64,000 nucleotides of DNA from Hemicordylus capensis (Eukaryota; Chordata; Lepidosauria; Squamata; Cordylidae). Location of the stretch: positions 3,100,001 to 3,164,000 of the forward strand of contig NC_069671.1 of NCBI RefSeq assembly GCF_027244095.1, written 5' to 3'. The position numbers and the translations under genes are program-made. Positions 1 to 10,829 of this stretch are shown here, in pieces; position 1 is the stretch's first letter, and each line of letters begins with the position of its first letter. Below the pieces are notes generated by a model. It was not told where the DNA came from. It did not search any database and saw only the letters and a program-made list of their open reading frames with translations.

Positions 1-282
1 AGCCACCCTGGTATAGCGCATCAGAAGCTGATGGTTTCCATGCTTCCGCATGCAGATTGAGCAACCTAACGAGGTGAAACGGCACCTGCAAAGCGTACTG
101 AGAAGACATGGGCCACATCTACACTATTCACTCCGAACTAGAGTGAAACCTGATCCGGGTTCCAGATCAAGGACCCCCGATGTTGTTCTGCAAGGAGCCT
201 AGCAAAACGTTCTTCCTAGCACTAACGTTTCCAAGCTGCGAGGTTGGGAGCTGGGTTCACTGCAAGAGGGTATCCCAGATAT

Positions 283-345
283 GGTGGACTACAGCTCCCA
301 TAATTCCCAGCCAAAGGCCATTGCCGCTGGGGATGCTGGGAGTTG
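283..345. mobile_element. Palindromic MITE core
   Basis: ctacagctcccataattcc with the facing arm gatgctgggagttgcag; the ends are not clear. Confidence 0.6.
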
Positions 346-814
346 CAGTAAACAACACCAGCGGGTGGGTGGTCGTCCTTTTCACCGATCTAGTTTGAAA
401 CGGGGGTTCAGTTCTGACGCTCCACGTCACAGTGGGGAAATGGCATCTTCGGGAGGCAGCCGTTGGGCTGGTTTGTGCCCATTCATCTTGGGATTTCAGC
501 AGCACAATGAACAGTACCCCTCGGTGTTGTTTTGAGTCTCGGTTTCTCCAGTGCCTGGGTGCTAAATTGGGTTTAGACCCCCTTCTGCGGCTTCGAGACA
601 CACTTGCCAGACTGAAGAACTGTGCATCCATCTGTTTGTTTTGGATTAAAGTGCCGCTGGAGAGAGCAGAAGGGAATGTTCTTCCTGGGAACGTTGAGAC
701 CTGTAGGTTCTTGCAATGAGAAATCCAAGTGGCCCTCTTAAACTTCCCCCTGATTAATGTGTGCATGAGTACAATTTACTGTGCCTGCCCCGTTGACACC
801 GATGGGAGTGCCTG
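346..814. other. No gene recognised
   Basis: Short overlapping open frames on both strands without recognisable domains. No repeat identified. Confidence 0.5.
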
Positions 815-1124
815 GAGAGGAGAGCTGGTCTGGTGGTAGCAAGCAGGACTTGTCCCCTTAGCTAAGCAGGGGCTGCCCTGGTTGCATAGGAATGGGAGAC
901 TTGATGTGTGAGCGCTGGAAGAGATTCCCCTCAGCAGGGGATGGAGCCGCTCTGGGAAGAACATCTAGGTTCCAAGTTCCCTCCCTGGCAGCATCTCCAA
1001 GATCGGGCTGAGAGAGATTCCTGCCTGCAACCTGGGAGAAGCCGCTGCCAGTCTGTGAAGACAATACTGAGCGAGATGGACCTATGGTCTGACTCAGTAT
1101 ATGGCAGCTTGCTATGTTCCTATG
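815..1124 (+). mobile_element. 5S/tRNA composite SINE, near full length (family A)
   Basis: Reference copy for the family. The head carries GCTAAGCAGG and ATGGGAGAC spaced as in the internal promoter of 5S rRNA. The middle, best seen in the copy at 24068, has tRNA A and B boxes (TAGCTCAGTAGA, GGTTCAATCC). The tail ends GACTCAGTATATGGCAGC then TTCCTATGTTCC. It was probably transcribed by Pol III and moved by a LINE; the partner is not identified. Confidence 0.85.
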
Positions 1125-1187
1125 ATCACGCACAGGAGAGTGTCCTAGTGGATCAGACCCAATATGTGTCACCTTTTGTTTCTTATT

Positions 1188-1419
1188 GTAAAGTAAAGTG
1201 TGCCATCAAGTAGATTTTGGCTCCCGGAGCCCACAGAATCCTGTGGTTTTCTTTGGTAGAATACAGGAGGGGTTGACCATTGCCTCCTCCCGCGCAGTAT
1301 GAGATGATGCCTTTCAGCATCTTCCTATATCACTGCTGCCCGATATAGTACCAGAGGGGATTCGAACTGGCAACCTTCTGTTTGTCAAGCATTTCCCCGC
1401 TGTGCCACTTAAGGTGGCC
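1188..1419 (-). mobile_element. tRNA SINE with RTE/Bov-B-type tail (family B)
   Basis: Reference copy. On the minus strand the head holds a tRNA-like B box (GGTTCGAATCC-like) and the tail is the GTCGACTC...GGCACAC-type end shared with Sauria-like SINEs mobilised by Bov-B/RTE LINEs. It ends at a short TAAAG repeat. Confidence 0.8.
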
Positions 1420-2262
1420 ATGTTTCTTATTAGCACACCTCAAATCTATCCTCTATTGGGTTGCTCATGATAGGAGTCTACTTCTGACTGTTGTTGGTTC
1501 TTTGTAGATGCTCTTCTCTTGAACTCTGCTTGCACGGCCAGTTTCTGCCCCCGGCATGGATCCTGAGGACCTGATCTGAATCCTGGTGCAGTTCACTGAC
1601 TGAGCAGTGTCTTGTGGATTTCTGTGAAACCCACTCAATGCCGCAAGGTTGCTATTTTCTTACGCAAATGAATACTTTAATGTTGAATTGTGTTTGGATA
1701 ATGTCACGAAATATGCAATTTTTTACGGTGACGGGGTGGGTGGGAGGAAGGCTCACAAAATAGTCGCTAAGAGTAGAGGGGAGAAATGCAGCACGACCTT
1801 GGCTAAGGGTTGTCAAAAGTTTTCTTTCTGGGAGGCTCCAGTGCAGAGGCACAGCTGCACGACAAAGCAAAAACCCAGCCTTCTCCATCACTGTATCTGC
1901 AGGCCAAGAGAAGCTTCACCTGCTGAGTTCCTATGCTCCATTCAGTTAAAAGCACAGGAGCACTTTAAGGGGGGAAAGCTGGCAACGCAATGGTTCTCTA
2001 TATATCCTTGTTGTTCAAAAGTAGAGCTTCATAAACCAGACTCCTTTCCATACCTGTGTAGGAGTTGTCAATTATCATATTTTCCTGTGTCTCGATCGTG
2101 CACACGAGAATCGTGCAAGAGAAGCCGTTGTTATGCCCATTTTACAGCCTGTGAACCGGTGTTTCCTCACATCCCTATCATACACAAGCACAGCTGCAGA
2201 GAGTTCTGATCCCCAGGCTCGAGGTTCTCTCAACCTTGGGGTCCCCAGATCATGTAGTTGGG
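1420..2262. other. No gene recognised
   Basis: A 186-codon open frame at 1649-2209 (+) has no domain, a Cys/Ser-rich random-looking composition and no splice or start support, so I do not call it. Confidence 0.5.
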
Positions 2263-2512
2263 ATAGGGTTGCCATATGCAAGTTTCCCAAATCTGGGTGG
2301 CCTGATTTGCATATTATGCAAATTATGCGGCAACTAATTTGCATTTTGTTTGTTCATTTATTTGACAGATTTGTATACTTTCCTCTCCTCCTCCTGCCCT
2401 CCCATGTGATCAGATCCAGGGTAGAATCTGGACAGTGCATTTGAAATCCGTATAAATCCGGGTGGAATTTAGCAGCCGGATGGAGGAACCAAAATCTGGG
2501 GGCTACCTTAAA
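2263..2512 (-). mobile_element. Unclassified TIR repeat, diverged copy
   Basis: atagggttgccatatgcaag at the left, then tgcatattatgcaaatta. The interior differs from the copy at 16163, and the orientation is inferred. Confidence 0.45.
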
Positions 2513-2837
2513 TTCTGAGGGACAATAACTCTGCTGGATCAAAGAGACCTGGAGTGGGTGAAGCAATCTTATAATTAAGGGGTGCAGAGGCTCATGGGGC
2601 AGTTGGTACCATCTGCGGGGGTGGGGTGGGTGGGTGGATGCTCACTGTGATTTTTGACCAACTCTACACCCCCAGAGATGGAAAAGAGGCAATAACATTG
2701 AAAGGCTTTCAGTATGTTTATACTTTTGTTGTCTTGACCATCCGGTCAGCAGCGGCCAGATTTGCAATGGTGTGTTAAAAGCTTTTTAAAGACTACTATA
2801 AAGATCTTATTGATGTTGTCAGAGGAATGGAAATTGA

Positions 2838-3082
2838 ATAGGAAGCTGCCTTATACTGAGTCAGACCCTTGGTCCATCTAGCTCAGTATTGTCTACCCAG
2901 ACTGGCAGCAGCTTCTCCAGGGTTGCAGGCAGGAGTCTCTCTCAGCTCTACATGGAGATGCTACCAGGGAGGGAACTTGGAACCTTCTGCAACCTTGGAG
3001 AAGCTGCTGCCAGTCTGTGAAGACAATAACTGAGCTAGATTGACCACTGGTCTGACTCAGTATATGGCAGCTTCCTATGTCT
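2838..3082. mobile_element. Family A SINE tail fold-back
   Basis: A reverse-strand tail (2838-2930) faces a forward-strand tail (2990-3082) around a loop of about 60 bases, giving a hairpin of roughly 90 paired bases. Neither arm has the 5S head. Confidence 0.75.
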
Positions 3083-4027
3083 CTGTAAACCTTTGAAGGT
3101 GCTTTTGTATTTTCTTACATCCCTGTTCCTTGGACTGGGGTGCTTTTTGGAAGCATTCTTGCAACCACTGAGTGTTTCTTTTACCTGTTACTAAAAGCTG
3201 AGAGAGCCTCAGACGGAAACTGTCTGTAGTATTTTGACTAAAGTTAATTTCCCCCTTTTTTGTTCTTTGCAACTTTAACCAGCCTCTTTGAGTGGATTTT
3301 TAACTCAAGAAAGGGTTTGTGTATTTTTTTTCTATGGTGCAGAACACATCCCAATTTGATCGTGCATCAGCTACCAAGTTTTCTCACCATGTGTATGCTT
3401 GCATGTGGAAGGATTCTGTACTTTTCCAGTAGTAAGAGAAGGAGAGTTTCCCTGGAAATTCACCCAAGCCAGTTGGCGGGCAGCGGGGAGATAAACTCTG
3501 TTAATAATTCAGGTGTGGTGGCAGCGAATAAACTACTAGAAGTCCAGGAAAGTTTTGGGGAGAAGCCTTTGTTCAGAAAGCTCAGGGGGGAGATGATTCA
3601 GCATTTTGCTTTCCCTCACCTGGGCTTGCTCTGAGACAAAGGCTTGGGTAAACCCGCTGCATGGTGTACATAGACTCAAAGAGTGCCAAAAATCACAGTG
3701 AGCCTGAATCGGCTGAGATGGTACTGATGCTCAAAACTTGTGGGCCTGACCCGTGGTCTATGGTGGAGGAAACCTGATGCCCAGAGAATTTTGCAGCAGG
3801 GTGTAACTAGTATAATGCTTCAGATGTCTTCAATAATTGCACAAATGTTTGGGGTGGGTTTTTCCTGGAGTTTGTGTCTTGATTGCTTTGTATTCAGAAT
3901 GTGACGTTTCCCAAGGACTGGGGACAGGATGAGAGCAGGGGGCCACAGGAACCAAAACATTGATTGAGGAGCCTAGGGAAGTGGTCAAGTGGTGAGAGAG
4001 AAGGTTCCACCCACCTGTGCCTGACTC
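3083..4027. other. No gene recognised
   Basis: A 124-codon frame at 3260-3634 (+) shows no recognisable motif. Otherwise unassigned. Confidence 0.5.
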
Positions 4028-4100
4028 TTGTGCCATAGCTTGATGGTGGCGCATCCGCTTAGCATCTTGAAGGTCCCAGGTTCAAACCCTGCCATCTCCA
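4028..4100 (+). other. tRNA-like sequence, probable SINE head
   Basis: gatggtggcgcatccgcttagc (A-box-like) and ggttcaaaccc (B-box-like) are about 35 bases apart. It does not fold into a proper tRNA as far as I can see. Confidence 0.35.
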
Positions 4101-4445
4101 GGCGAAGATTTCAGAGAGCACCCGGGGGAAATGGTCTGATCTCTGCAATTGTATGCATGCAAGCATGGGAGAATTGTCAAAGGGGAGGAGGTATTAAAAC
4201 CTTCCAGTGGCTGGCAGTTCCATCCTGTAAATGCCTCCCGCCACCCCGTAGCTGGGCTTGCTTCTGTTTGGGGGCATCAGCAGCACGGGATAACCAGTTG
4301 GTTAGCTAAGCTAAGCAGCAGTTGGTTAGCTAAGCTAAGATAACCACTTTCGCCAAGCAAGCACACATACCCCTCCCTTATGAAGGAAGCAAGAGGGGTG
4401 ATGGATAAGACTCTGTTCCCCTCCTAGCATCTCTTTCTGGGTAGA

Positions 4446-4640
4446 GTGGCCATGCCTCCCGAAATTCTGGGTTTCATTTGGGTTTTAAGCATCTTACCCA
4501 GATTCACCTGGATTTCAGCTTTCATTAAAAAGAAAAAGAAAAAGCTGAGCTCCAGCCTTTGTAGAAGCGGAATTGTGGGGCAAAACCTGCAGCCACTATT
4601 CTGCTCAAAAATTATTTTCAAGGCAATTTCCATTAGTCAG
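4446..4640 (+). mobile_element. Unclassified TIR repeat, truncated copy
   Basis: Starts gtggccatgcctccc. It shares agctgagctccagcc, tgtagaagcggaattgtgg and aaaaattattttcaag with the copy at 16163. Confidence 0.6.
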
Positions 4641-4817
4641 GACCAAAGGGCTGACTCAGACTGAGGCAGTCGGTGTGCAGCAGGTCACGGGGAAGGACCC
4701 ACAGCTCAGTGGCCGAGCACTTGCTTTGTATGTGTGCAGAAAGGTCAAGCTCCACAGTTAAAACAGGATCAAGTTTCAGGTGAGGGGACACATGGCATGC
4801 TGCCCGTCAAACTAGAT

Positions 4818-4954
4818 CAGGCCTGCTCAACTTAGCCCGCCCCCACCAGCTGTTTTTGGACCACAACTCCCACAATCCCCAGCCACAGTGGCCAATAGGG
4901 ATTATGGGAGTTGTAGGCCAACATCTGCAGGGGGGCCAAAGTTAAACAGGCCTG
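4818..4954. mobile_element. Palindromic hAT-like MITE
   Basis: CAGGCCTGCTCAACTT start and aagttaaacaggcctg end; arms with caactcccacaatcccc / gattatgggagttg. Confidence 0.85.
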
Positions 4955-5037
4955 GTTTAGACAATAGTGGGTTGGCTGGCTTGTTTTTTCGTAGAAGCTG
5001 CAATTCTCAAAGTGAGGAAAGATCCCCTCTCCTTACT

Positions 5038-5142
5038 ATTGTGCCATCGGTGTCGACTCCTAGCGATCACATTCCATGTGATTTTCTTGGAAGAATACAG
5101 GAGGGGTTGACCAGTGCTGCCTCCCGCACAATATGAGATGAT
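5038..5142 (-). mobile_element. Family B SINE, tail half, left of the Penelope-like insertion
   Basis: The tail half stops at caatatgagatgat and resumes at 7729, so this SINE was the target of the 2.6 kb insertion. Confidence 0.85.
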
Positions 5143-5323
5143 AAAAACAAAACAACAGATCCTGATAATATAACCAAAAATGAACAAACCACTAAATATG
5201 TGAATATAAATTGTATTGAAAGTAGATTGGTAATTTATGTTTAGTGATCTGGATATATATAAATAAAATGTAATAACAAAACATTTATAGCAATACATAT
5301 GTACAAACAATAGAACAATAATA

Positions 5324-5725
5324 TTGAAAACTATGAGACCACAACAGCTATTGCAAAAAGATCAAAAGAGATCAACACTTACTACTTGGCATAAACAACA
5401 TTTGTGGATTGACATTGTCTGTCTCTGTGGTCTTTTCTATGTGGGTCAGTCTAGTAGACCTTTAAGAATCCGTATAGAATGTAAGAGTAAAATTAGAACT
5501 AAAAATATGGAGGTCCCCTGCACAGAACATTTTATTAAATTGAGACATTCACCAGAAACTATGAATTTTTTTGCGATTGAAAGAGTAGCAGTAAATACAA
5601 AAAAAGAAGAAGAAGAGCTAAGTTCTAAATTAAATCAAAGAGAAGCCTTTTGGATTCTTACTTTAAAATCCATGTCTCCTATGGGCCTCAATGAAAATCT
5701 AGATCATATTTATAAAGAAAAGTAA
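5324..5725 (+). CDS. GIY-YIG endonuclease domain of a Penelope-like element
   Basis: Open for 133 residues. The GIY-YIG signature appears as GLFYVGQSSR, followed by an Arg-rich helix and a conserved FWI...GLNE block near the end. In these retroelements the domain nicks target DNA for insertion. It is a transposon gene, not a host gene; no start codon context or promoter is evident, and the domain is normally the tail of a longer RT protein. Confidence 0.7.
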   Translation: MKTMRPQQLLQKDQKRSTLTTWHKQHLWIDIVCLCGLFYVGQSSRPLRIRIECKSKIRTKNMEVPCTEHFIKLRHSPETMNFFAIERVAVNTKKEEEELSSKLNQREAFWILTLKSMSPMGLNENLDHIYKEK

Positions 5726-6328
5726 AATTTTATTCCTTTAAGGCTGATGTCTTGAATCTCAATCAATGGATGATCCTATCCCTTTAAGGATTTTAAGCCG
5801 TATCAACTGATTTGACACAACTGGTATAAATAGCTTCACCAGAGGTCTTCAGTCTGTTGGAAACCTTCGAGGAGAGAGGTCAGAAATAACTTAGAGGGAA
5901 TGTTGTTTATACACCATGAGAACGTATGCTTGATGATTTTTTATATTGCATGATTAGAACTAAGATAACTGGGGATGAGTTTGCTTGAAATAGATAAGAC
6001 TTTTGAATTTGAAGTATTAATGCCTCTTATTATAGGGGTAAACTCCTTATGTAAGTTTAAGTTTTAGAACTTTTTCTAGTCATAATGATTGAATATTAAT
6101 TGCAAGACATGTCCATAGTATTTAAAATTTCACTTATTATATTTATTGAACAGGGATAAAAGACATTGCTAAATGTATATAAAATATAAAACATTATTTT
6201 AAAGAGCCAGTTGGCCATTTACTTATTATGTTAGAAACAGATCATTATCAATACATTACGGGTTAATATGGATATCTTGTAGAATGGACAGGTGATGGGA
6301 AACTGATGGATTCCCTCTGAGAAATACT

Positions 6329-7373
6329 CAGGGGTGTATCTAAGGGTAGGGCAGGCAGGGCATGTGCCCTGGGCGCCACTTGAAGGGGGCGCCATTTTGT
6401 AAATAATTTTTTTTTAAAAAGGCTGCCAAAAACAAAATGGCCACCTTGCATGCTCAAATGTGAGGCCCTAGGTCATGCCAGGCCTTGCAGAGGCCATTTG
6501 AGCATGCACGGTGGCCATTTTGTTTTCAGAGGCCATTTTTCAAAAAAAGATTTTTAAAAATGGCCACTGCACATGCTCAGATGGTCCCTGCGAGGCCCTA
6601 GAGGCCAGTGGGGGGAGGAGGAACCTTTGCAACCCCCCCAGCCTTTAGGAAGCCCCCTGAAGGGGCTACAGGTAAAAAAATAATAATATATAATATAAGT
6701 CACTGTACACATATTCAGATTGGCACTATGTACAGAGAATCAGGGCTTGTCAATACTGAGCTGAGGCTTATGAGCTAGGATTGTATTCATTGGCTCTTAC
6801 TTTGCTTCTTGTGATAAGTGAGTTAAACGTTATGTCTTAATAATATGGCTATTAATGGTGAGTTTGTCTTTGAATCAGTGTGAAATCCTTAGTATTAAGG
6901 CCCACTGGGAGTTTCTTGCTCTCTTTCTCTCATTTTAACTGTCTTTCTGAAAGACTAGAATATATTCCAAGCAGTGACACAGTTTACTCTGCGTATCCTT
7001 TAATTATTTACAGAGTATCTGGGAAAAGTCAAATTCTCCATTTATTTTTAAAACTTATGTAATGGTGATGCTACAATACATAGTAGAGAATTAGACAGGG
7101 ACTTCTGTTTAGTTTTCCAAGTACACCTCCACATAGTATTGGGGTATTTCACGAGCCCCAGCATACTGAAATTTGTAGTTTTCCAGCATTTTTTGGTCTG
7201 GCTACGTCCACTGCTAAAATAGTTTTTGAAAGATTAAAAGATTAATGAGCCTGACTTTTATTTTTCAGCTGATATTATGGTAAATTTATCTCAAAGATGG
7301 GTGTCAGATGCTTGGACAGGGGGCACAATTTCAGTGTTTGCCCTGGGCGCTATTTTCCCTAGATACGCCTCTG
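6329..7373. mobile_element. Non-autonomous hAT transposon nested in the Penelope-like element
   Basis: Termini CAGGGGTGTATCTAAGGG (left) and, in reverse complement, CAGAGGCGTATCTAGGG (right). A perfect 8-base target duplication, gaaatact, lies at 6321-6328 and 7374-7381. No transposase frame was found in the 1,045 bases. It shares terminal style with the elements at 38108 and 46084. Confidence 0.9.
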
Positions 7374-7728
7374 GAAATACTCATTGTCCAACAGAGAAAA
7401 AATAACATGATACCACGGCTGACATTTATCGAAGATTGACTGAACTTATAGGACACTTAGAAAAGAGACACTGAAAGGGCTTTCAATACTGGATCGCTGT
7501 TGTGGTCTCATAGTCTTTGATATTATTGTTCTGTTGTTTGTACATATGTGTTGTCATTACATTTTATTGATATATATCCAGATCACTATATATAAATTTG
7601 TTTTATTGATCTACTGTCAATACAATTTATATTCACATATTTAGTGGTTGGTTTTGTTTTTGGTTATATTATCAGGATCTGTTTGGTTTCTCTGTGCTAC
7701 ATTTCAGATCCCCTCCGTTGTTGTTTTG

Positions 7729-7887
7729 CAATATGAGACGATGCCTTTCAGCACCTCCCTATATCTCTGCTGCCTGCTATAGGCAACTCCAAATATATGT
7801 ACTAGGCACAGTCTAGGAAGCACACCGGCGGGGATTTGAACTCACAGCCTCTTGCTCCCTAGGCAAGCTGCTCCCCCGCTGTGCCAC
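7729..7887 (-). mobile_element. Family B SINE, head half, right of the insertion
   Basis: Begins caatatgagacgat, repeating the last 14 bases of the left half with one difference. It contains the tRNA-like head (cggggatttgaac in reverse). Confidence 0.85.
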
Positions 7888-7916
7888 CGAAGCTGATCTC
7901 CCTACTACCGGTATTA

Positions 7917-8145
7917 AAAGTGAAGTCTGCTGTCAAGTCAATTTTGACTCCTGGTGCCCACAGAGCCCTATGGTTGTCTTTGGTAGAATACAGGAGGGGT
8001 TGACCATTGCCTCCTCCCGCGCAGCATGAGGTGATGCCTTTCAGCTTCTTCCTAGATCGCTGCTGCCCGATATAGTACCAGCAGGGATTCGAACCAGCAA
8101 CCTTCTGCTTGATAGTCAAGCATTTCCCTACTGTTACCACTTAGT
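7917..8145 (-). mobile_element. Family B SINE, full length
   Basis: Reverse copy immediately beyond the interrupted one. Confidence 0.8.
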
Positions 8146-8436
8146 TAAATGGAGAAAGGCCTGTCTCTTCCCCCACACCCTATCCTTTTCACCGCGGGGT
8201 CCAGTGTGAACAACCAGCGTAGGAATTAAGGTCTATCGTTGTCATTCCTTCTCTCTTCAGAGAACCTAACAGGGCTGTTCTCACGATCGACATGAGGGCC
8301 AGAGAGGGCTCCTACGTCCTACCTAATTCTGGAGCTGGGCTCGCTTCCCATTTTCAATCCTGCATTAGATCAAAACAGGGTGGGAGGCAGAGAGCTTGAT
8401 CATCAGCCTGCATGCTGGAGAAATGGTGGCGAGCCA

Positions 8437-8558
8437 GGTAAGGTCAAGTGTGCCATCGAGTCGGTATCGACTCCATAGCCTGGGAAACATACCAGCGGGG
8501 ATTCGAACTGGCAACCTCTGGCTTGCTAGACAAGTCATTTTCCCGCGGTGCCATGAGG
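8437..8558 (-). mobile_element. Family B SINE with large internal deletion
   Basis: The tail end (gtgccatcgagtcgg) is joined directly to the head (accagcggggattcgaac). The middle is missing. Confidence 0.75.
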
Positions 8559-8984
8559 TACATAGCCCCTGATGTAATGGCCGGGTCCACATCTTTCCAT
8601 TTTGGCAGAGGGTCTTGCAGTCTATCAAAGATGTTGTTGGGAGGGTTGGGCCATATAAACTGGAGATCGTTTTACTGAATGACGTAAGAGAAATTAAAAC
8701 CTCAGCTTTGCAGAAGTGGTGTTCACATCCGCAAAATTGTAACTGTGCTTCTAATTGGGGGGTGGGGGGGGGAGGCCATCATAAGGGGAATGGTTTCAGA
8801 AAGGGAGGGGGGTGCTAATACAGGACAAGCTATCCTCCCAAATTAGAGCATCTTGCAACTTATTTTTTTGAGACAAGTGGATCCCTTTTCTTAACTTTAT
8901 TGACAGTTCTAGGTCTAGGTTTACTTGACCAGAGTGCTTAAAGAATATTTAATGGCCCGTGTGTGTGCTGAAAATGATTGGATC

Positions 8985-9985
8985 ATCTCATCCCGCATGA
9001 AAATTGGCAGGAGAGCTGACACAACTCCATCAACATGGTAGGGTTAGTTGGATCAGTCTGATCATTTTCGGACATTCTGTCGGGATTTAAAAGTTATTCC
9101 CTCTCCTGTGAATCCCAACAGAAGCCGCCCCTCATCTGAGTCTTGAGGGCTAAGGCTAGCGGGGAGGAATGCCCCCACAGGAGTTTTCGTTTCATTCACT
9201 CACCCCTGCTCCAGTGTGGTATCTGATCGCCGCTGCTACCACTCTCGGCTTCCAGAGAGACCTGGATCTGAACCAACCTTTGGAGGACCCCCCTCCATAT
9301 CTCCGCAAAGCAAAGTCTGGCTTTAGTTCTTCACCCCTGTGATATTTCCCTTTTAAAGGAGTTCAACGGAGTGCCTAACTCACGGGGAGTCACAACTCCA
9401 GAGTCTCTAAGCATGCACACACAAGAGACCCCCCTTGTTGCTCTCAGTTTTTAAAAATGACACGGGGGAAGACACACTCAGTTCGCCGAAGCAGAGGGCT
9501 TGCCTTTCTCCCTTGAGAGAAGCTGGAAGGCAGGGGGGGCTTCATGGTTCCCTGCACCCTTCTTGGCTGCTAGTTCAAAAGCCCCCACCTAGTCGAGCTT
9601 TGTCTCAATAAGGTCAAGCACAAGCGAGCTTGTGTGTAGCAGAAGCACGGGGTTGCTGGGGGGTTCTATTTTTTCCTTTTAAATTTAAATATATTTAAAG
9701 AAAGTTTTAAATTTTGGCAACAAAGGTAATTTTTCAAGAACTTGGAGTGGGGGTGTGAGTTTCTGGGGAAGAGACACATGCTAGCATCTTCCATCTGTCT
9801 GCTCGCCGAGTAGGCTGGAATTAGTGGGATCATTATCTGCTCCAGCCTCACAGGAAAATTGTCAAGAGAGCCAACACGACCCTGTCGAAGCTGTCGGGTC
9901 ACTTGGAATGGAATAATTTTCTGACGTTCTGTTAGGATTTAAAAATTGCTCGTCGACTTTTAAACCCCAACAGAAGCTGCAGCCA
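8985..9985 (+). repeat. Diverged direct repeat pair
   Basis: About 130 bases at 8985-9125 (ttttcggacattctgtcggg, aatcccaacagaagccgc) recur diverged at 9850-9985 (ttttctgacgttctgttagg, aaccccaacagaagctgc). Similarity is judged by eye at about two thirds. The intervening 720 bases have no recognised content. Confidence 0.6.
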
Positions 9986-10494
9986 TACATTTTCCAATGG
10001 GCTACTCACCACTTTGCAGCTGAGGACCCAAGAGGACCATGGATAAAAATCAGCTCTGACCACTTGCGTTATTGAAATTGGGGGTGGTGGGAGGAGACAC
10101 TTTCCGGCCCCCCTGATTTCAAGGAAGGAAGCAAGCGCTCACAAGCCCCCTTTGAGACTGAACATTTGAAGTTGGTGGGTCATGCCCGCAACCAGGGCCT
10201 GAGGGCTAGAGCTTGAGGATGTGCAGACACCCTCTGTTGTATTATCTTGATATCTGATATTCTGAGAAATGCTGCCCCTGACGCTGGAGGCTCCATTTAA
10301 CTGAAAAGTCATCTAAGCAAGTGGCCATTGGCACAATCTACAGGCTAATTACATGTGCTGTAACATCCTTGTTGAGCGGTGGCTTTGAGTTTTCCACATT
10401 TCAAATTAGCTGGACCAGTCGCCCAATCGGCTAGCTGGCCACTAAGGCAAAGCCTTCCCTTCACTAATGAGTAACTACAGCCAACCCCATAGCC

Positions 10495-10627
10495 CAGGGA
10501 TCCCCACACTTGCATCCCTACAGATTGCTGGACTACAACTCCCATTATCCCCAGCCACACTGGCCTGTGGCTCTGGATGATGGGAGTTGTAGTCTAAGCG
10601 CTAGGAATCCAAATTTGAGACCTCCTG
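10495..10627. mobile_element. Palindromic MITE, second subfamily
   Basis: Starts CAGGGATCCCCACACTTG and ends tttgagacctcctg; the same ACTCCCAT core as the family at 22542 but different ends. Confidence 0.75.
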
Positions 10628-10829
10628 CCATACCTCCCAATTATTTCACAGTTTTAAAATTTATAATACCCACTGGGGCACTGGCTTGGCTTAATGTCAG
10701 GGTGGGACCACCAACACAACGCCCAAATACATTCGCCTCTGAGGGGATGCTGCTGGGACATGGAAGACGGCAACCTTAAAGCACACCTGGAACGTGGCCC
10801 TAAAAGGGCAAAATAGGCAAACAGGTTGC

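Larger units (their letters stand above)
5143..7728 (+). mobile_element. Penelope-like element with inverted terminal repeats and a GIY-YIG domain
   Basis: About 2.6 kb inserted in a family B SINE, with a 14-base target duplication (5129-5142 and 7729-7742, one mismatch). Inverted repeats lie at 5156-5347 and 7497-7681. Reading frame 5324-5725 (133 codons from its first Met) encodes a GIY-YIG-type endonuclease: CLCGLFYVGQ, later LRIRIE, TEHFI.LRHS and NQREAFWI..LKSMSPMGLNE, the pattern typical of the C-terminus of Penelope-like retroelements. The reverse-transcriptase part is not present. A hAT element (6329-7373) sits inside. Copy with inverted terminal repeats and a missing front is a known form for this class. 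Confidence 0.8.

Noticed and set aside
1649-2209. 186-codon open frame
   Set aside because: No domain, no splice structure, low-information composition; consistent with chance.
5156-7681. LTR element with terminal repeats
   Set aside because: The repeats are inverted, not direct, and the encoded domain is GIY-YIG of the Penelope-like type; no LTR-element genes are present.
8985-9985. Pair of LTRs around a short interior
   Set aside because: The direct repeats are short and diverged, with no recognisable ends, primer site or coding remains.
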